NCBI RefSeq assembly: GCF_000005505.3
Contig: NC_016133.3
Coordinates: 43,923,237 to 43,987,236, forward strand
Direction of reading: 5' to 3'
DNA: 64,000 nt
Source: Brachypodium distachyon
Taxonomy: Eukaryota; Streptophyta; Magnoliopsida; Poales; Poaceae
A program made the translations under genes and the position numbers. Of the stretch, positions 11,247 to 22,985 are shown in pieces (position 1 is the stretch's first letter; every line of letters begins with the position of its first letter). The notes under the pieces are model-generated. The model worked only from the letters and a program-made list of their open reading frames with translations. It ran no database searches and was not told the DNA's origin.

Positions 11247-13616
11247 ATGGAGGTAGTCCGCTCCATCTTCTCCTGTTGGTTCTCCTCCTCATCGCGCCGC
11301 TCCGTATGTAATCTCTCTCCCGGAATCGTGCGATTGTCGCGCCGTAACACGTACTCCGTACTACGGCCCCTGTCTGGTTTGATCTGTGGATGGGTGGCGA
11401 AGTGAGCAGAATTGGGGAAGGGGAATTTGTGTTACTCTCTTAGGGCACACTTGTATAGTTGTTGGTTTCCCCTTCCGTTCCGTGCACTGTCTGTTGTAGT
11501 TCGCGGGCACAGTTGGACTCTGATCCCTTCGGAGCCAAAGGGGGTATCCTCTGCCAACAATCCGAAGGATTGAGTTCAGCTGGATTATTTATCGTGTGCC
11601 GAGACAAAGCCTTGACTGTGACGTTCATGTTGTTTAAGGGCTTAAGGCTCAGAAGAATCTGCGGGTTTTAGGGGTTGAAATCCTGGAAAATCGTAGCGGC
11701 AAAATGCAGGCATATGATGAACCTGCTAACCCTATGGCATGTTGGAATGTTACTATAGGCTATTGTAAGGTTTTGCTTAGTGCACAGTTTGTTAACTGCA
11801 ATTACTCTAATATGTCCATGATCCAGAACTGTCAGTTAATTTTGCCAGATCTTAGGAAGCCAGTTATGTCTAAATTTGCTGCCGTTTATAACGGAATGGA
11901 CTAGGGACTGTTTTCGGTCAGTTTTGTGCACTGGATTTACGGACTCTTTAGACTAGGGGGACTGATTTCATATGGTTCATGTTGCTGTTGGTGGCTTCAC
12001 CTACACTTGCGCAGAACCGACTATGGTCGAGCGGAGCTAGCGACAAGAACAAGGCCATGGTTGAGCAACTGCAGAGGTATGGGGTAATCAAGTCGACCAA
12101 AGTCGCGGAGGTGATGGAGACCATCGACAGGGGCCTGTTTGTGCCTCCCGGTGGCTCTCCCTATTTTGACAGCCCAATGTCGATTGGGTACAATGCAACC
12201 ATATCCGCACCTCACATGCATGCTGCTTGTTTGGAGCTCTTAGAGGATCATCTTCAGCCTGGAATGCGGGTTCTGGATGTTGGATCAGGTAATTGTCACG
12301 CTATGTTGTCAGTTGAATTATATAATGCTGTATTGCATTGTCTTCTTTTGTATCTTTATGTAGCCAGCTGTGCCAGGGGTCTTAATACCACAAAATCACA
12401 GACTAGACTGCATTTCATTTTGAACAACTGCCATGTTTATAGTTTAATTCTTCCTCGAAGACTAATATTGTGTGACATGGTTTCAATGCCATCCCTTGTT
12501 CCAAAAGAAAATATCTTAATTGTTTTTTAATACCATTTCATCTGTAGTGTACTAGTGTTCCGTTGAGGTTCAACATAGATGAAAGGAGAGTTCACCATCC
12601 TTTTATCCTATCCTTTTAATCCTTTCCTTTGAAGATTCAGTATTTCAGTCGAGTGTCAGATTTTTGTTTACGTACTGATCTGTATTTTTTTTGAAAGGTA
12701 ATACTGATCTGTATTGATCTAAGTGATCATACTGCTGATTGTTTTCAGTGGCTTAAATGCTTACCACCTATGAGGGTCTATATGTTTTTTGCAAAACTCA
12801 TCGTGGTTGTCCTCTATAAATTTGACAGGTACCGGTTACCTAACAGCTTGCTTTGCGCTCATGGTTGGACCAGAAGGACGAGCAGTTGGTGTTGAACATA
12901 TTCCAGAGTTGGTTGCTTCTTCTACTGAAAACATCAAGAAAAGTGCAGCAGCTCCACAGCTGGATGATGGATCCCTCAGTATTCATATTGCTGGTAAGCG
13001 GAAAATCTTTCAGTATCTGCCTGCTCCTCCACTAGATTTCATAGAACCGTGTTAAGAGTGGGAATTTCTCTAATGAAATCCATCACGGTCTTGGGAAGAT
13101 CCAGGCTTAGTTCATTATGAACATATACGGGTACAGCTGTTGGGTGTAACCTTTTCAAGTTATTTTACTCTTCACTGTGATTTTGTTGTTTGACCATATA
13201 TCTCATCCACTGTTTCTTCTACGTTTTTTCATTTGTATGCTTCTCCTTTTGGTGAAACCTGGAGCGATGTGGCATCATACCATGGTGTATCTAAAACTGT
13301 GCCTCCATGTGAACATTTTAGTGCACAACATCAAACATGCTAAGCAATGTTCTCAACCGATGCAGATGGCAGGGAAGGCTGGCCAGAGCTCGCGCCCTAC
13401 GACTCCATCCACGTCGGAGCTGCAGCGCCGCAGATCCCGGAGGCGTTGATCGAGCAGCTGAAGCCTGGTGGCAGAATGGTGATCCCTGTCGGGACTGTCT
13501 TCCAGGAGCTGAAGGTGGTGGACAAGAAGCCAGACGGCTCAGTCAGTGTGAGAGACGAGACGTCCGTGCGCTATGTGCCCCTCACCAGCAAGGATGCCCA
13601 GCTGCACTCAGACTGA
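11247..13616 (+). CDS. PIMT: Protein-L-isoaspartate O-methyltransferase
   Basis: The enzyme uses S-adenosylmethionine to methylate L-isoaspartyl residues in aged proteins, starting their repair. It is a soluble class I methyltransferase. Four exons: 11247-11303, 12015-12288, 12829-12993, 13366-13616, all GT-AG, giving 248 aa. Recognisable parts are NKAMVEQLQRYGVIKS, SPMSIGYNATISAPHMHA (residues about 70-90, the PCMT signature), VLDVGSGTGYLTACFALMVG (SAM-binding motif I, about 105) and PYDSIHVGAAAPQIPEAL. The chosen start gives a Ser-rich 19-residue first exon; upstream frames are also GC-rich and open, so the start is less certain than the rest. The intron before exon 2 is itself open in frame from an ATG at 11979, allowing a different amino end. 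The protein ends VPLTSKDAQLHSD, normal for the family. Confidence 0.93.
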
Positions 13617-14200
13617 TTGGCACATCCTGCCAACCGAATGCCATCTTCAGTGTGTGAACCCAAAACCTCCTTATCAAGGCGTTTATCATCATTGTACATA
13701 AAGTGATCCTTCTATCTTGGGTAAAACGCTGAGGTCTGTATAATGTCAATGTAGGATTCTGGGCATTGCATGAAGTATGGAAGGCTGTTCTTGTGTTTTA
13801 TGACTGGTATCTGTGCACAGCATGTTTTCTGATAACTACAGCTCTCTTAGCGAAAAGATCTTGTCATTGGCAATTTGGGTTGGCTTAGGTTAATGTATCC
13901 TGAAAAATTTAGTAATTCTGTGAACAGTGTCAGTTTGCAAGGGGAGACGCCCGGCATGCATTCTGCCCTTTGCATTACCAATCGAGCCTTAGATTATCCG
14001 GAGAAAACAGAAATATAGATACACCAAGGGCATCGTTACAGCATCCTACTCGAAATGTTTAAACTCATGGTGTTGACAAGAAATTAATATAATAACATTA
14101 GCAGCAAAGAGATGCATAAAAGGCAGATCAGGAGGCTACTGCGGAGTTTATAAGTGTCGGCTTCTGCAGAAAAATTGTAACATTCCTGCTCTCAGCCGCA
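13617..14200. other. Convergent 3' regions of PIMT and the RNP gene
   Basis: No additional gene is seen. The stretch must hold the 3' untranslated region and terminator of PIMT on the plus strand and those of the ribonucleoprotein gene on the minus strand. Confidence 0.5.
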
Positions 14201-16146
14201 TCAAAACCCTCGCTGCGGTCGCTCCGCTGCAACATTCACTCGGAGTGGGCGGCCATCCAACTCCTGCAGTTCATGAAAACAACAAAATTAGCACCAACTT
14301 ACAGCTTCAATGTTTTGCCAGACACACTATGGCATTCAATAATTCTGGAGTAAATATCTGCTTCCTGTTGTCGTGGCGTGTCTGTACAGTTTATACAAAT
14401 TGCCTACTGATGATGATGCTCTCACCTGTCCATCGAGCGCAGAAATAGCATCATCGAGTTCCTCCTTTGAAGCCATAGTTACAAAACCAAATCCTCGCGA
14501 ACGTCCAGTTTCTCTATCGTACACCACCGTAGCATTGAGTACTTCCCCGTGCTCACTGAACAATTGCACCAACCTAGAGTCTTCAGCTTGCCATGGCAGG
14601 TTCCCAACATAAGCCCTGAAAGCAGAAGCAAATTGTCGAGGAGGTCTCTCCACTCGAGAGCCCCTTTGAGCTGCCCTGTTTACATTCAGAAGCCTTCCAC
14701 TAATGTCCTGTTGAACAGAAATTAATCAGTCAGCTATTCAGCACAGTGTGCAACTTATACATTCTATTACTCTATTTTCAAGTGGACTGCACTTAGTTGT
14801 TAATCAAACATGTGAGCATTGCACTCTGCAATCTCTTCAGAGTAATTAACCTCTACCGCTATGTGATCTAAGCCACAGGATGGAACGATAATTTTGCCTC
14901 ATCTCAAGGCACACCCAGTTTCATGAGTAATGGCAACATATATAAATCACGTGAAGACATGCAGCTACGAAATAAAATTTAATTAACTGACGGACTCGAA
15001 GTGACTCAAAGAACTACAAGAATGAGACGATAGAAATGCACTCACATAGCGGTTGAACATCTCGATAGCTTTGTCAGCTTCCTCAATAGTGCTCATGGTA
15101 ACAAACCCAAAACCACGGCTCTGGCCTGACTCTCTGTTGTAAATGACCTGGAGTTGAGCAAAGCAACATCAAGATAACAGAAATGATCGAGCAAAGCACA
15201 CAATTTCTACAGATGAGTAAACTGCAAACGCAAGCCTTAGCAAATAATGCAATGTAAAAAACATTCAACAATAGACGGCATAAAAAACATGACTCGCACT
15301 TACGAGAAGAAACAACCCATGTCTTGCAACTAGCTAAGATATGCATCAATTATCAACAAATGGGTTCGCTTCCTATTGATTGTGTTACAGCCTTCGAGCT
15401 GCCTCACGTTTACTCTGCAACGGCTGTAGCTGTACCTCAGGTTTTGAACGGCTTGTAAGCTGGTTTCCCCAGCAAAACAATAACCTTTCCACAAAGCTGG
15501 GTCCTAGCATTTTTGCATAACTAGCTCTATCTAGCACATACTACGGTTAACGGGTTAAGCACGGGTAACATAAACACACTCAAACCAATCGACGCAGGTG
15601 CAGATTAAAGGGAAGAAAAACTAATTGGAACCGCATTTCCGCATTGCTCTTATCAAGTTTCTTCGCTTTTACAGTATTACTGTACGTTCGGTGCTGCGAG
15701 CGGTTTAGACTCACCTCGGCGACCTCGACGACGCCGGCCTGGTCGAACAGCTGCGCGAGCCGCTCGCTGTCGACGTCGTACGGCAAATTCCCGACGTAAA
15801 CCTTGGCCTCCTCTGGCGGCGGGACCTCCGGCGCGGCGTACTCCGCCGCCGCCTCCGCCACGGGCTCCTCCTCCTCCTCCACCACCGGCTCGTCGTCCTC
15901 CGCGTCGGAAGACTCCGTCCAGTCGAGGCTGGCCTCGGCGGCGTCGGAGGAGGCGACGAGGAGCGGCGCGAGCGGCACGCCGGCGCGCGCCGAGCGAAGC
16001 AGCGGCGCGCGGGAGAAGAGGAGCGGGAAGGATGCCGAGGCGGGCGGAGCGAGCTTGTGGTGGGGACGGAAGGCCTGGTGGAGGTCAGTGGCCGCGGCCA
16101 TGGCGAGCGACATGGCGGAGGTCGCCATTGGAGAGAGGGAAGGCAA
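14201..16146 (-). CDS. Chloroplast RNA-binding ribonucleoprotein with two RRMs
   Basis: Binds and stabilises plastid transcripts and assists their processing or editing, by homology to the cp28/cp31 family. Four exons on the minus strand: 16146-15715, 15147-15046, 14707-14426, 14263-14201, summing to 292 aa. Residues 1-65 are Ala/Ser/Arg rich like a chloroplast transit peptide. An acidic run follows ([18 protein letters not shown], about 90-105), as in cp31. RRM1 has [10 protein letters not shown] (about 118) and SRGFGFVTM (about 154). RRM2 has [10 protein letters not shown] (about 211) and a second SRGFGFVTM (about 250), then [20 protein letters not shown] and stop. A second in-frame Met at 16128 (MATSAMSLA) may be the true start. 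It diverges from cytochrome c1 across a short shared promoter. Confidence 0.92.
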
Positions 16147-16149
16147 AGG

Positions 16150-16500
16150 GAGAACGGAGGGGATAAGGCGAAGGGATTTGAGCTTTGAGGTGCTCTGAGC
16201 TCGCTTTGCCCTTCTTATAGGCCCCGATGGGCCTTTTAGGCCTCAGATGGACTACCATTCCATTAGGCTAGCCCAGTCTCAGACGGGCCTCATATGGTCG
16301 TATTACTAGATGGGCCTTAGCCAAACGAGGGGCGGCGTCAAACGGCCCACACGAAATGCTCGGCTGCAAAGAGGCCCACGCGTCACTCCCACGTCCCCGC
16401 AATAAACCAAAAGCCTCCGCTGCCCAGTCAATCGCGTCCCTCGCATCGCCACAAAGCCTGCGCCTCCACCCACCTCCACCCCCCACGCGCCGCCGCTCGC
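16150..16500. promoter_or_regulatory. Shared divergent promoter of the plastid RNP and cytochrome c1 genes
   Basis: Only about 400 bases separate the RNP start codon (16146, minus) from the probable first exon of cytochrome c1. The interval holds TGGGCC at 16228-16233 and 16311-16316 and GGCCCA at 16344-16349 and 16373-16378, plus GCCCAG near 16271. TGGGCY is the site II element bound by TCP factors in promoters of plant cytochrome and ribosomal-protein genes. Co-regulation is inference. Confidence 0.6.
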
Positions 16501-16656
16501 CGGAGCCCCGCCCCCGCCTCGCCGTGTCCGGCCGCCGCTACCCCCCACAGGTAACCTCTCTCTAACACCCCTTACGGCGCGCTCGCCACACGTTCATCTC
16601 CCCCGCCTTTCAGAAGAAACATAGGATAGAATCTGTCCGATCTGGGGATCTGCTCC

Positions 16657-16695
16657 GGGGGGGCGGGGGCGGGCGGGGGGTGGGGGGGGGGGGGG
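16657..16695 (+). other. G-rich tract in the 5' UTR intron of cytochrome c1
   Basis: A nearly pure G run of about 39 bases broken by single C and T residues, on the transcribed-sense strand. It contains far more than four GGG blocks, so a G-quadruplex is possible in DNA or nascent RNA. Confidence 0.6.
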
Positions 16696-17285
16696 CTTCG
16701 TCGCTGTGGTCGGCGACGCGAGGGAAACGGGGATTCTATGGTAGATCGGGGTGTTGTCCGCCGCGAATCGGATCCGTTCGAGCCGTGGGGGTGCCCGCGT
16801 GGCTGTTGTTTGCAAAATCGTGGGTCTCGGGGCTAGATCTCCCCGGGGAGACGGTTGATTGTCGTTGCCTGCGACTCGTGGAGGGGAGTATTCGGTCATG
16901 CTGGTCCATTTAGGGTCGTTACAGTCCTCTCTGCATTTTTGTTTCATTCCGTGCGGTGATCGTCCCGCTGGACTGCCGTGTGATATCTAATCCACTGTCC
17001 GGTCTCATTTCTGTTGAGGTTTGTTTGTTTTTAACATGGAGTAACTGGCCAGGATTTTATTTAGAGATGTTGGGGTTGACGTTGTGAAAAACATTAGCAA
17101 TGAATCATCCTGATAGTGTGCTTGTGCCATGATTTTGGTGTGTTCCATTCTAATAGTATGGTTTGGATGATGTAAATGCAATCACAATGATTCAAGTTTT
17201 CGTCTTTTGATGTGCTGCTGTTCTTAATTACCTACCAGCGCAATTTCGTTGATAGCAGAGTCGTAATATGTATGCAGAGTCCTGA

Positions 17286-19788
17286 ATGGCTGCCGGCAGG
17301 GGCATTAACCAGCTCCTGAAGAAAATTCTTCATAGCCAGTCTTCTGTAAGTGTTTTCTCCGAACTCCTGTTAATGTAGAAGTTTGTTGCAAAACTAGTTC
17401 GGTATCCAGTCTTATTATTTATTTTAGAATCTGCTGCTGCACTTTAGGTCTCGAAAAATTGACTGTCATGTAAAAGAGATGTTATTGTGCACCGCAGTTG
17501 AGTGAAATGTACTGAATGGATCTTGCTAATCATACGCTGGAAACATATAACAGTTCTTATTATGTTATAAGCTGCATTTATGTTTGTTGTGATAGAGAAA
17601 TCAGTTGTCACTAAAACTGCTGCATTTTTTTTCTGGGGGAGGATTCATGTTTGGCAAGGTTTCCTTTTCCTATTATGCAAAGTAGAACTTTTTTGCGTAT
17701 TAGTACCATGCTTTTGGTGGAATCAAGCCAGTAACTAATTGTACCATTTTGGGTTATGATTGTTCCTTCTAACATTATAATCATGTCTTCTAGGGCTCAT
17801 CTCTGCTTTCCTCATTCCGGGCAAAGCATGAAGAGTCGTCCTCTGCTGGACTGAGAGCATTGGCTCTTCTTGGAGTTGGAGCTTCTGGTCTTTTAAGTTT
17901 TGGCACTATAGCATTCGCAGATGAAGCTGAGCATGGTTTGGCAGCCGCAGAGTATCCCTGGCCGCATGCTGGCATTCTTAGCTCTTATGACCACGCATCG
18001 TAAGTCAACCATCTTACTTCTTATATAGAAGCTTCTTCCATTTATTCAGCTGTGTTTTTATCATGTTACATAAGTTCGTTGCGCAGAAATTAGTAATACC
18101 ACCAATAGAAAAATTGTGCTAATGTAGTTTCTCAGTAATATACTGGAAAGAGTTGAGGGGTATCCATTTTGAACTGCAATACCTTATATATTTTGTAAAA
18201 AAATTACGAGCAGGATCCGGCGCGGACATCAAGTTTACCAGCAAGTGTGTGCATCTTGTCACTCCATGTCATTGATTTCATACCGTGATTTGGTGGGGGT
18301 GGCCTATACTGAAGAGGAAACCAAGGCAATGGCTGCTGAAATTGAAGTGGTTGATGGTCCTAATGATGAGGGTGAGATGTTTACACGTCCTGGCAAGCTG
18401 AGTGATCGTTTCCCTCAGCCTTATCCAAATGAGCAAGCAGCCCGATTTGCAAATGGTGGGGCGTATCCCCCAGACCTCAGTCTTATCACGAAGGTATAGT
18501 AGCTCATTTCTTTGCATTGCAGTGGTGTAATCTTTCATCTCCAGCTTGTAACTTGCTGCTTTTCATGCATCTGTTCAGGCAAGGCACGATGGCCAGAACT
18601 ACGTATTTGCTCTTCTCACTGGTTATCATGACCCACCTGCTGGTGTTCAGGTAAGCCTCTCTCGTGTGTGTGTGTGTTTCTATCAGGTAGCTTAGTTTTG
18701 TAGTTGCTTGGTGCATTATCTCTTGATATCTTCCTTACAAATTCTTCGCTTGGTTTGCAATCATATGGATAATTGGATATGCCTAGGTAAAAAAAATACA
18801 AGGCACGTGATACTTTAACCAATTTTACACTAATCTATGAAAAAGTGATCCTGCTGGACCTTGGAAGTGCTGAGCTTCTGATTGTCATGTAGTAACTGAT
18901 TTTGTCTCTATTTCTTGTGGAGCAATATTCTGTTCTGTTAATATTTGATGATATCAGCTTCTCGTTCTGGTCCATGATTGTTGTGAACCTTGGCATGATG
19001 TAACGTTCTTTGATTCCAGAATTATGATTTTGACTGGTCTGAAAATACTTGGTAACCTGTCCTGGCAATGTTAATCCCTTACGCCGAACACTTTATAAAT
19101 TGATACAGTACTTTATACATTACAAATTGATGCAGTACTTTATACATTTCCAGAAAGCTTTTCTGTGACGTACCTAGCAAGAGTCTAATGACTTTAATCA
19201 TTTCTATGCTGTCGTATGATATTTGTTATTTTTTGTTTGCTTTCTGTTGTGTTTTTAACACCTTCAGCGTTACTAAGCTGTACCAATTGAAATTTAGATT
19301 CGGGAGGGCCTGCATTACAATCCCTACTTCCCTGGTGGTGCCATAGCCATGCCCAAGATGCTTATGGATGGAGCTGTTGAGTATGAAGATGGTACTCCTG
19401 CAACTGAAGCCCAGGCAAGTCTTTCTAACAGTTGTTGGCCCTTTTATGTAAGTTGTTGCCTTGTTGGGCTAGCACTAAAGTATCATTATTTTGATATTTC
19501 CACTGCAGATGGGTAAGGATGTCGTGTCGTTCTTGTCGTGGGCAGCCGAGCCTGAAATGGAAGAGAGAAAACTGGTAACTAGCTCACAGCAAACTCATTT
19601 ACACAGAACACCTTGTTATCTATCCATTGGTCCCATGTGTCTTAACACTCCGCCTGCTCTAATTTGTCCAGATGGGAGTCAAATGGATCTTCCTACTGTC
19701 GCTTGCTCTTCTCCAGGCCGCGTACTACCGCCGCATGAGGTGGTCGGTCCTCAAGTCCCGCAAGCTGGTCCTGGACGTCGTCAACTGA
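17286..19788 (+). CDS. CYC1: Cytochrome c1, mitochondrial complex III heme protein
   Basis: Carries electrons from the Rieske protein to cytochrome c in complex III, anchored in the inner mitochondrial membrane. Seven coding exons: 17286-17345, 17794-17999, 18214-18493, 18579-18650, 19298-19414, 19509-19574, 19672-19788, giving 305 aa, the usual plant length. The amino end is a bipartite presequence with [21 protein letters not shown] as the hydrophobic sorting part. Heme attaches at CASCH (residues 101-105). The probable sixth iron ligand lies in [31 protein letters not shown] is the carboxyl-terminal membrane anchor. A 5' untranslated exon ends about 16550 (CCACAG/GTAACC) and its intron runs to 17277. 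The intron after 19414 starts GC (CAG/GCAAGT), a GC-AG intron. Introns otherwise follow GT-AG. Confidence 0.96.
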
Positions 19789-20221
19789 TGACCACCATTG
19801 TTTCTTCTCTTTTTATTGCAACGCCGAGTCTCTTAAGCCGACGTGAATTGAAATAATGACTTTCCTGTTGTACATTTTGCCACTTGGGGTTGTCTCCCAC
19901 CATCCCTTGCTTAGAATCTCTTTTGTTTTCTTACCCCTGCAGCAGAAATCATTTCCTCTTGAGGGAGCAGTTATTTCCATATATAATTTTTTGTCGGGCG
20001 ATGCCTGAAATGGCACCAGCAAGCTTCTAACAGAAGAAGAGTTGATGAAGTTGATAAATCCTTTACGTATGTTTTAGTACTCTTCCTTATTCATCGCCCT
20101 CTGCCCCCAGTTTTTCATTTGCGCTTGTATGTGTTTGATGAAAGTTCCAGTACTCGTATCATTTATGGGGGAGGTTCGCGCTGCCGTTTTACTCTAACTG
20201 CATGGGAATTAGAGTGACTCT
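19789..20221 (+). other. Cytochrome c1 3' region
   Basis: AT-rich sequence following the stop, presumably 3' UTR and terminator. No further gene is seen before the inverted pseudogene fragment. Confidence 0.45.
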
Positions 20222-20545
20222 AATTCCACTATCTAATTCATGGTAACCAGTGAGAAGAGCAAACACGTAGTTCTGGCCATCGTGCAACTGTCCAAAAACA
20301 GAATATTTGCCTGAACATATATGCATAAAAAACTGGTAAGTGACAAGCTGGAGATAAAGACTACAGCACTGCAATGAAAAGAAATGAGCTAGTATACCTT
20401 TGTGATAAGACTCAGGTCTGGTGAATAGAAATGAGCCCCACCATTTGCAAATCAGGCTGCTTGCTCATTTGGATAAAGGCTGTGGAAAGTGATCACTCAG
20501 CTTGTCAGGACATGTGAACATCTCACCCTCGGTAGTTCTAACAAA
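20222..20545 (-). pseudogene. Inverted partial copy of cytochrome c1, introns retained
   Basis: Read on the minus strand this matches exons three and four of the neighbouring cytochrome c1 gene and the intron between them. Landmarks include GAGGGTGAGATGTTCACATG, CAAATGAGCAAGCAGCC, CTTATCACAAAGGTATACTA (exon end plus donor) and GATGGCCAGAACTACGTG. The retained intron shows duplication at DNA level, not by reverse transcription. It carries a roughly 20-base insertion near the second exon start and several substitutions, and lacks the heme-binding and anchor exons. It cannot code for a functional protein. Confidence 0.9.
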
Positions 20546-21243
20546 CGACTTAAACAGACAGCGTACAACGGATTCTCAAGACTTGTGAAAACTACAGTGC
20601 CAATAGATCCTTTTTATGTTGGAGCGAAAGCCATCAGAGCCATAGATTCTTACACCCAATGCAAAAACAAGACTACAAAGCGGAAAACATTCAGCAGTTC
20701 TAAGAGATGACTTAAAGATTGGTATCCAGCAGAATTCTGAAGGCTACTGAAAATCAACAATTGGCAACAAACAAACAGTGCAAGTAGATTCTCACGAGAA
20801 CTGATAATAGACATGTGAAACATCAACATCCATCATCCCAACAAACATGAAATTTAACAATGTTTAAGCTCTCCGAAACACCCAGTGACTAATTAAGGCA
20901 CAAGGTCTCATGAACTGATAAAACATGAAAACATCTCGGGTAACTGGGACCGCTCCCTCCACAGGTCAAGCATTACAATCAGCACTGGCAAAACTGGCAC
21001 AAGGATTTATGAAAATGACAAAAACATTTCAGGTATCTGATGCACCCATTCCGCTTCTCAAGCCATGAAAAAATCTCAGCAGGGGGCAACTGACCATGCA
21101 TCACAATGAGCATCAAACCTCTAGAAAAACTGCTCCAGCAGCAGTTCTTCTTCCATGACTTGAGCGTTGAACAGCTCTTCCTGGAGGCGTGCCATCAGCA
21201 GGGGGTAACGCACATGGGTCGACAGATCTGATTCTTCTGCTGT
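20546..21243. other. Gene-free stretch
   Basis: AT-rich DNA between the inverted cytochrome c1 fragment and the end of the unknown minus-strand gene. It may include that gene's 3' UTR. Nothing else was recognised. Confidence 0.4.
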
Positions 21244-22985
21244 TTAGTTCTCATCTGGTGATACGTGTTCCATCCGATGCGATTTTCTGTTTCTTAGGAA
21301 GTCAAGAAACTTTTGTGCTCGGGCAATCGTCATTTGCCTAGCCTTCTCTTCATCTGTTAAACTTGACCACTTGTGGAATGGTTTCTTGTTATAGTTGGCC
21401 TCAACTTTTGCTTCCGTGAGAATGTACAGATCTCCACCTTTGAAATCATAAACCTTCATGAGCAACCAATTATGTATTAGCAAACTGCTCCAGTTGTCAT
21501 CATAATATGGAAGGCTCAGCAATATCCTCTCTCTCTCTGGATTCTCCAATTTGTTAGTTAGATGATCATACATTTTCACAAATGCGGACCACATTGTTGC
21601 AGCCGGAAGTAGTGACACATGAATGTGATACATTTGGGCTTTCCCTGGCTCATTGAGTATCATGTTCAGCAGGTGATCTATATCGACGGGATTTTTTTTT
21701 ACCTTTCCCGGCCTTCAAAAACAAGTCCCTTATTACAGAGTGACCTTTCAGATAATTTTCCCTGGTTTTCACCTGGAGTTCTACCCTAGACTTTCCAAGA
21801 CGCCGCTTCACACCCTTGAACTTAACTTTGCTCTCCCGGCTTATGAAGATATTGATCGTATCAAATCCTCAAAGCACATTCCAATCTTTTTATTTTTCCA
21901 TATGCCCTTGAGTATTCCCCTGGCAATTTTCTTACCGGCCTCAGTGGGAACTTCATCGTAAGCAAGCTGATAGTTCTCACCAGCAAGTTCCATGAGGCCC
22001 GTATACTTGGACTGGCAGGGAGGCTTTGCTGCAACAGTTCTGATCCTCAGAAACACGCCAACCGGTTTAGCATCATTTTCGTGATCTCCATCCTTATCAG
22101 TGTACTTTTCATAAGCAACAAAGGGGACAGCAACTGCAGAAATTGAAACCCGTATAAGAAAAATTCCCTCCTTGAAATAATATAGTGTCTTGAGAAGGTA
22201 AAATGTTGGACCCACAATTAAATTTACTAAACTAACAACCACTGATGATATTATTCAAAAAATGCCATTCCAGTATTATTTACTTACCAATACATTATTC
22301 GTCCACTAGTCTCATCAGATGTAACCAACGAGGAAAAACCAACAAGAAAATGCTTTCAAATTGCACTCAAATTAGCCACCACGCAACACGAAGATTCTGG
22401 TTCTAGTTAAATCTGATGGCATAGTGCAATAAAATTAAGTATTCTCTAAGGGGTAACAGCTAGGCAGGTGACAATTTGCTTTTGGTAACTGTACTTTTAT
22501 GTTCTATGTCGGCATGTGCTTTTGTATGTAAACCCAAAGCATCGCCCCCTTACGCAGCATATGTTGCCTTGCGGGACACCAGCAACACCTTAAATGATGT
22601 ATCCACCAGGAACAGTATATGCCCACCCCCTCTGCTCCTGTATGAGCTTTTATACCTGACAAGTGTAATCTACAATGATATCTTTGTATTCGCATCCCTT
22701 TGTATCCAACTTTATTGTAATGCTTGCAGGAATCATCAATAACTAATTGTGCAGGGTGTGCATCCATTTAATTGTACGAATCAATTAAACCCATATAGAA
22801 AAAATTCCCTCCTCGAGAAGGTAAAATGCTAGATATAGAATTAAATTTACTAAACTAACAGCCACTAATTATGCTAAGGAAAAGATTAACTCACAAGCAA
22901 ACATATAGGATCAGGCAGAAGCAAATAGATGTAGTTACCTTTCTTATCCTCGGGAAGTGTAAATATAGGATACTCGTCGTACATC
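21244..22985 (-). pseudogene. Unknown protein gene, apparently frameshifted
   Basis: A short first exon (22985 to about 22940, MYDEYPIFTLPEDKK) joins at GT-AG sites to a second exon beginning near 22135 (VAVPFVAYEKYTDKDG). The frame then runs through LMELAGENYQLAYDEVP and stops at 21841-21843. Coding-like sequence continues in a second frame (VKFKGVKRRLGKSRVELQV) and then a third to 21244 (VDIDHLLNMILNEPG, PYYDDNWSSLLIHNWLLMKV, LTEAKVEANYNKKPFHKWSS). The second break lies at a nine-A run at 21692-21700, a typical slippage or sequencing-error site; the first is near 21855-21875. I do not recognise the family. It may be a recent pseudogene, or a gene with an assembly error. Confidence 0.5.
22149..22870. 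repeat. Direct repeat within the first intron of the unknown gene
   Basis: About 80-100 bases at 22149-22250 recur at about 22790-22870. Both contain AAAAATTCCCTCC, GAGAAGGTAAAATG and AATTAAATTTACTAAACTAAC. The spacing of about 640 bases suggests an intronic segmental duplication. Confidence 0.7.

Noticed and set aside
10975..11256. 93-codon plus-strand frame as the PIMT amino end
   Set aside because: It is out of frame with the exon 1 needed for splicing to the methyltransferase exons and ends at a stop; it is Arg-rich because of GC-rich leader DNA.
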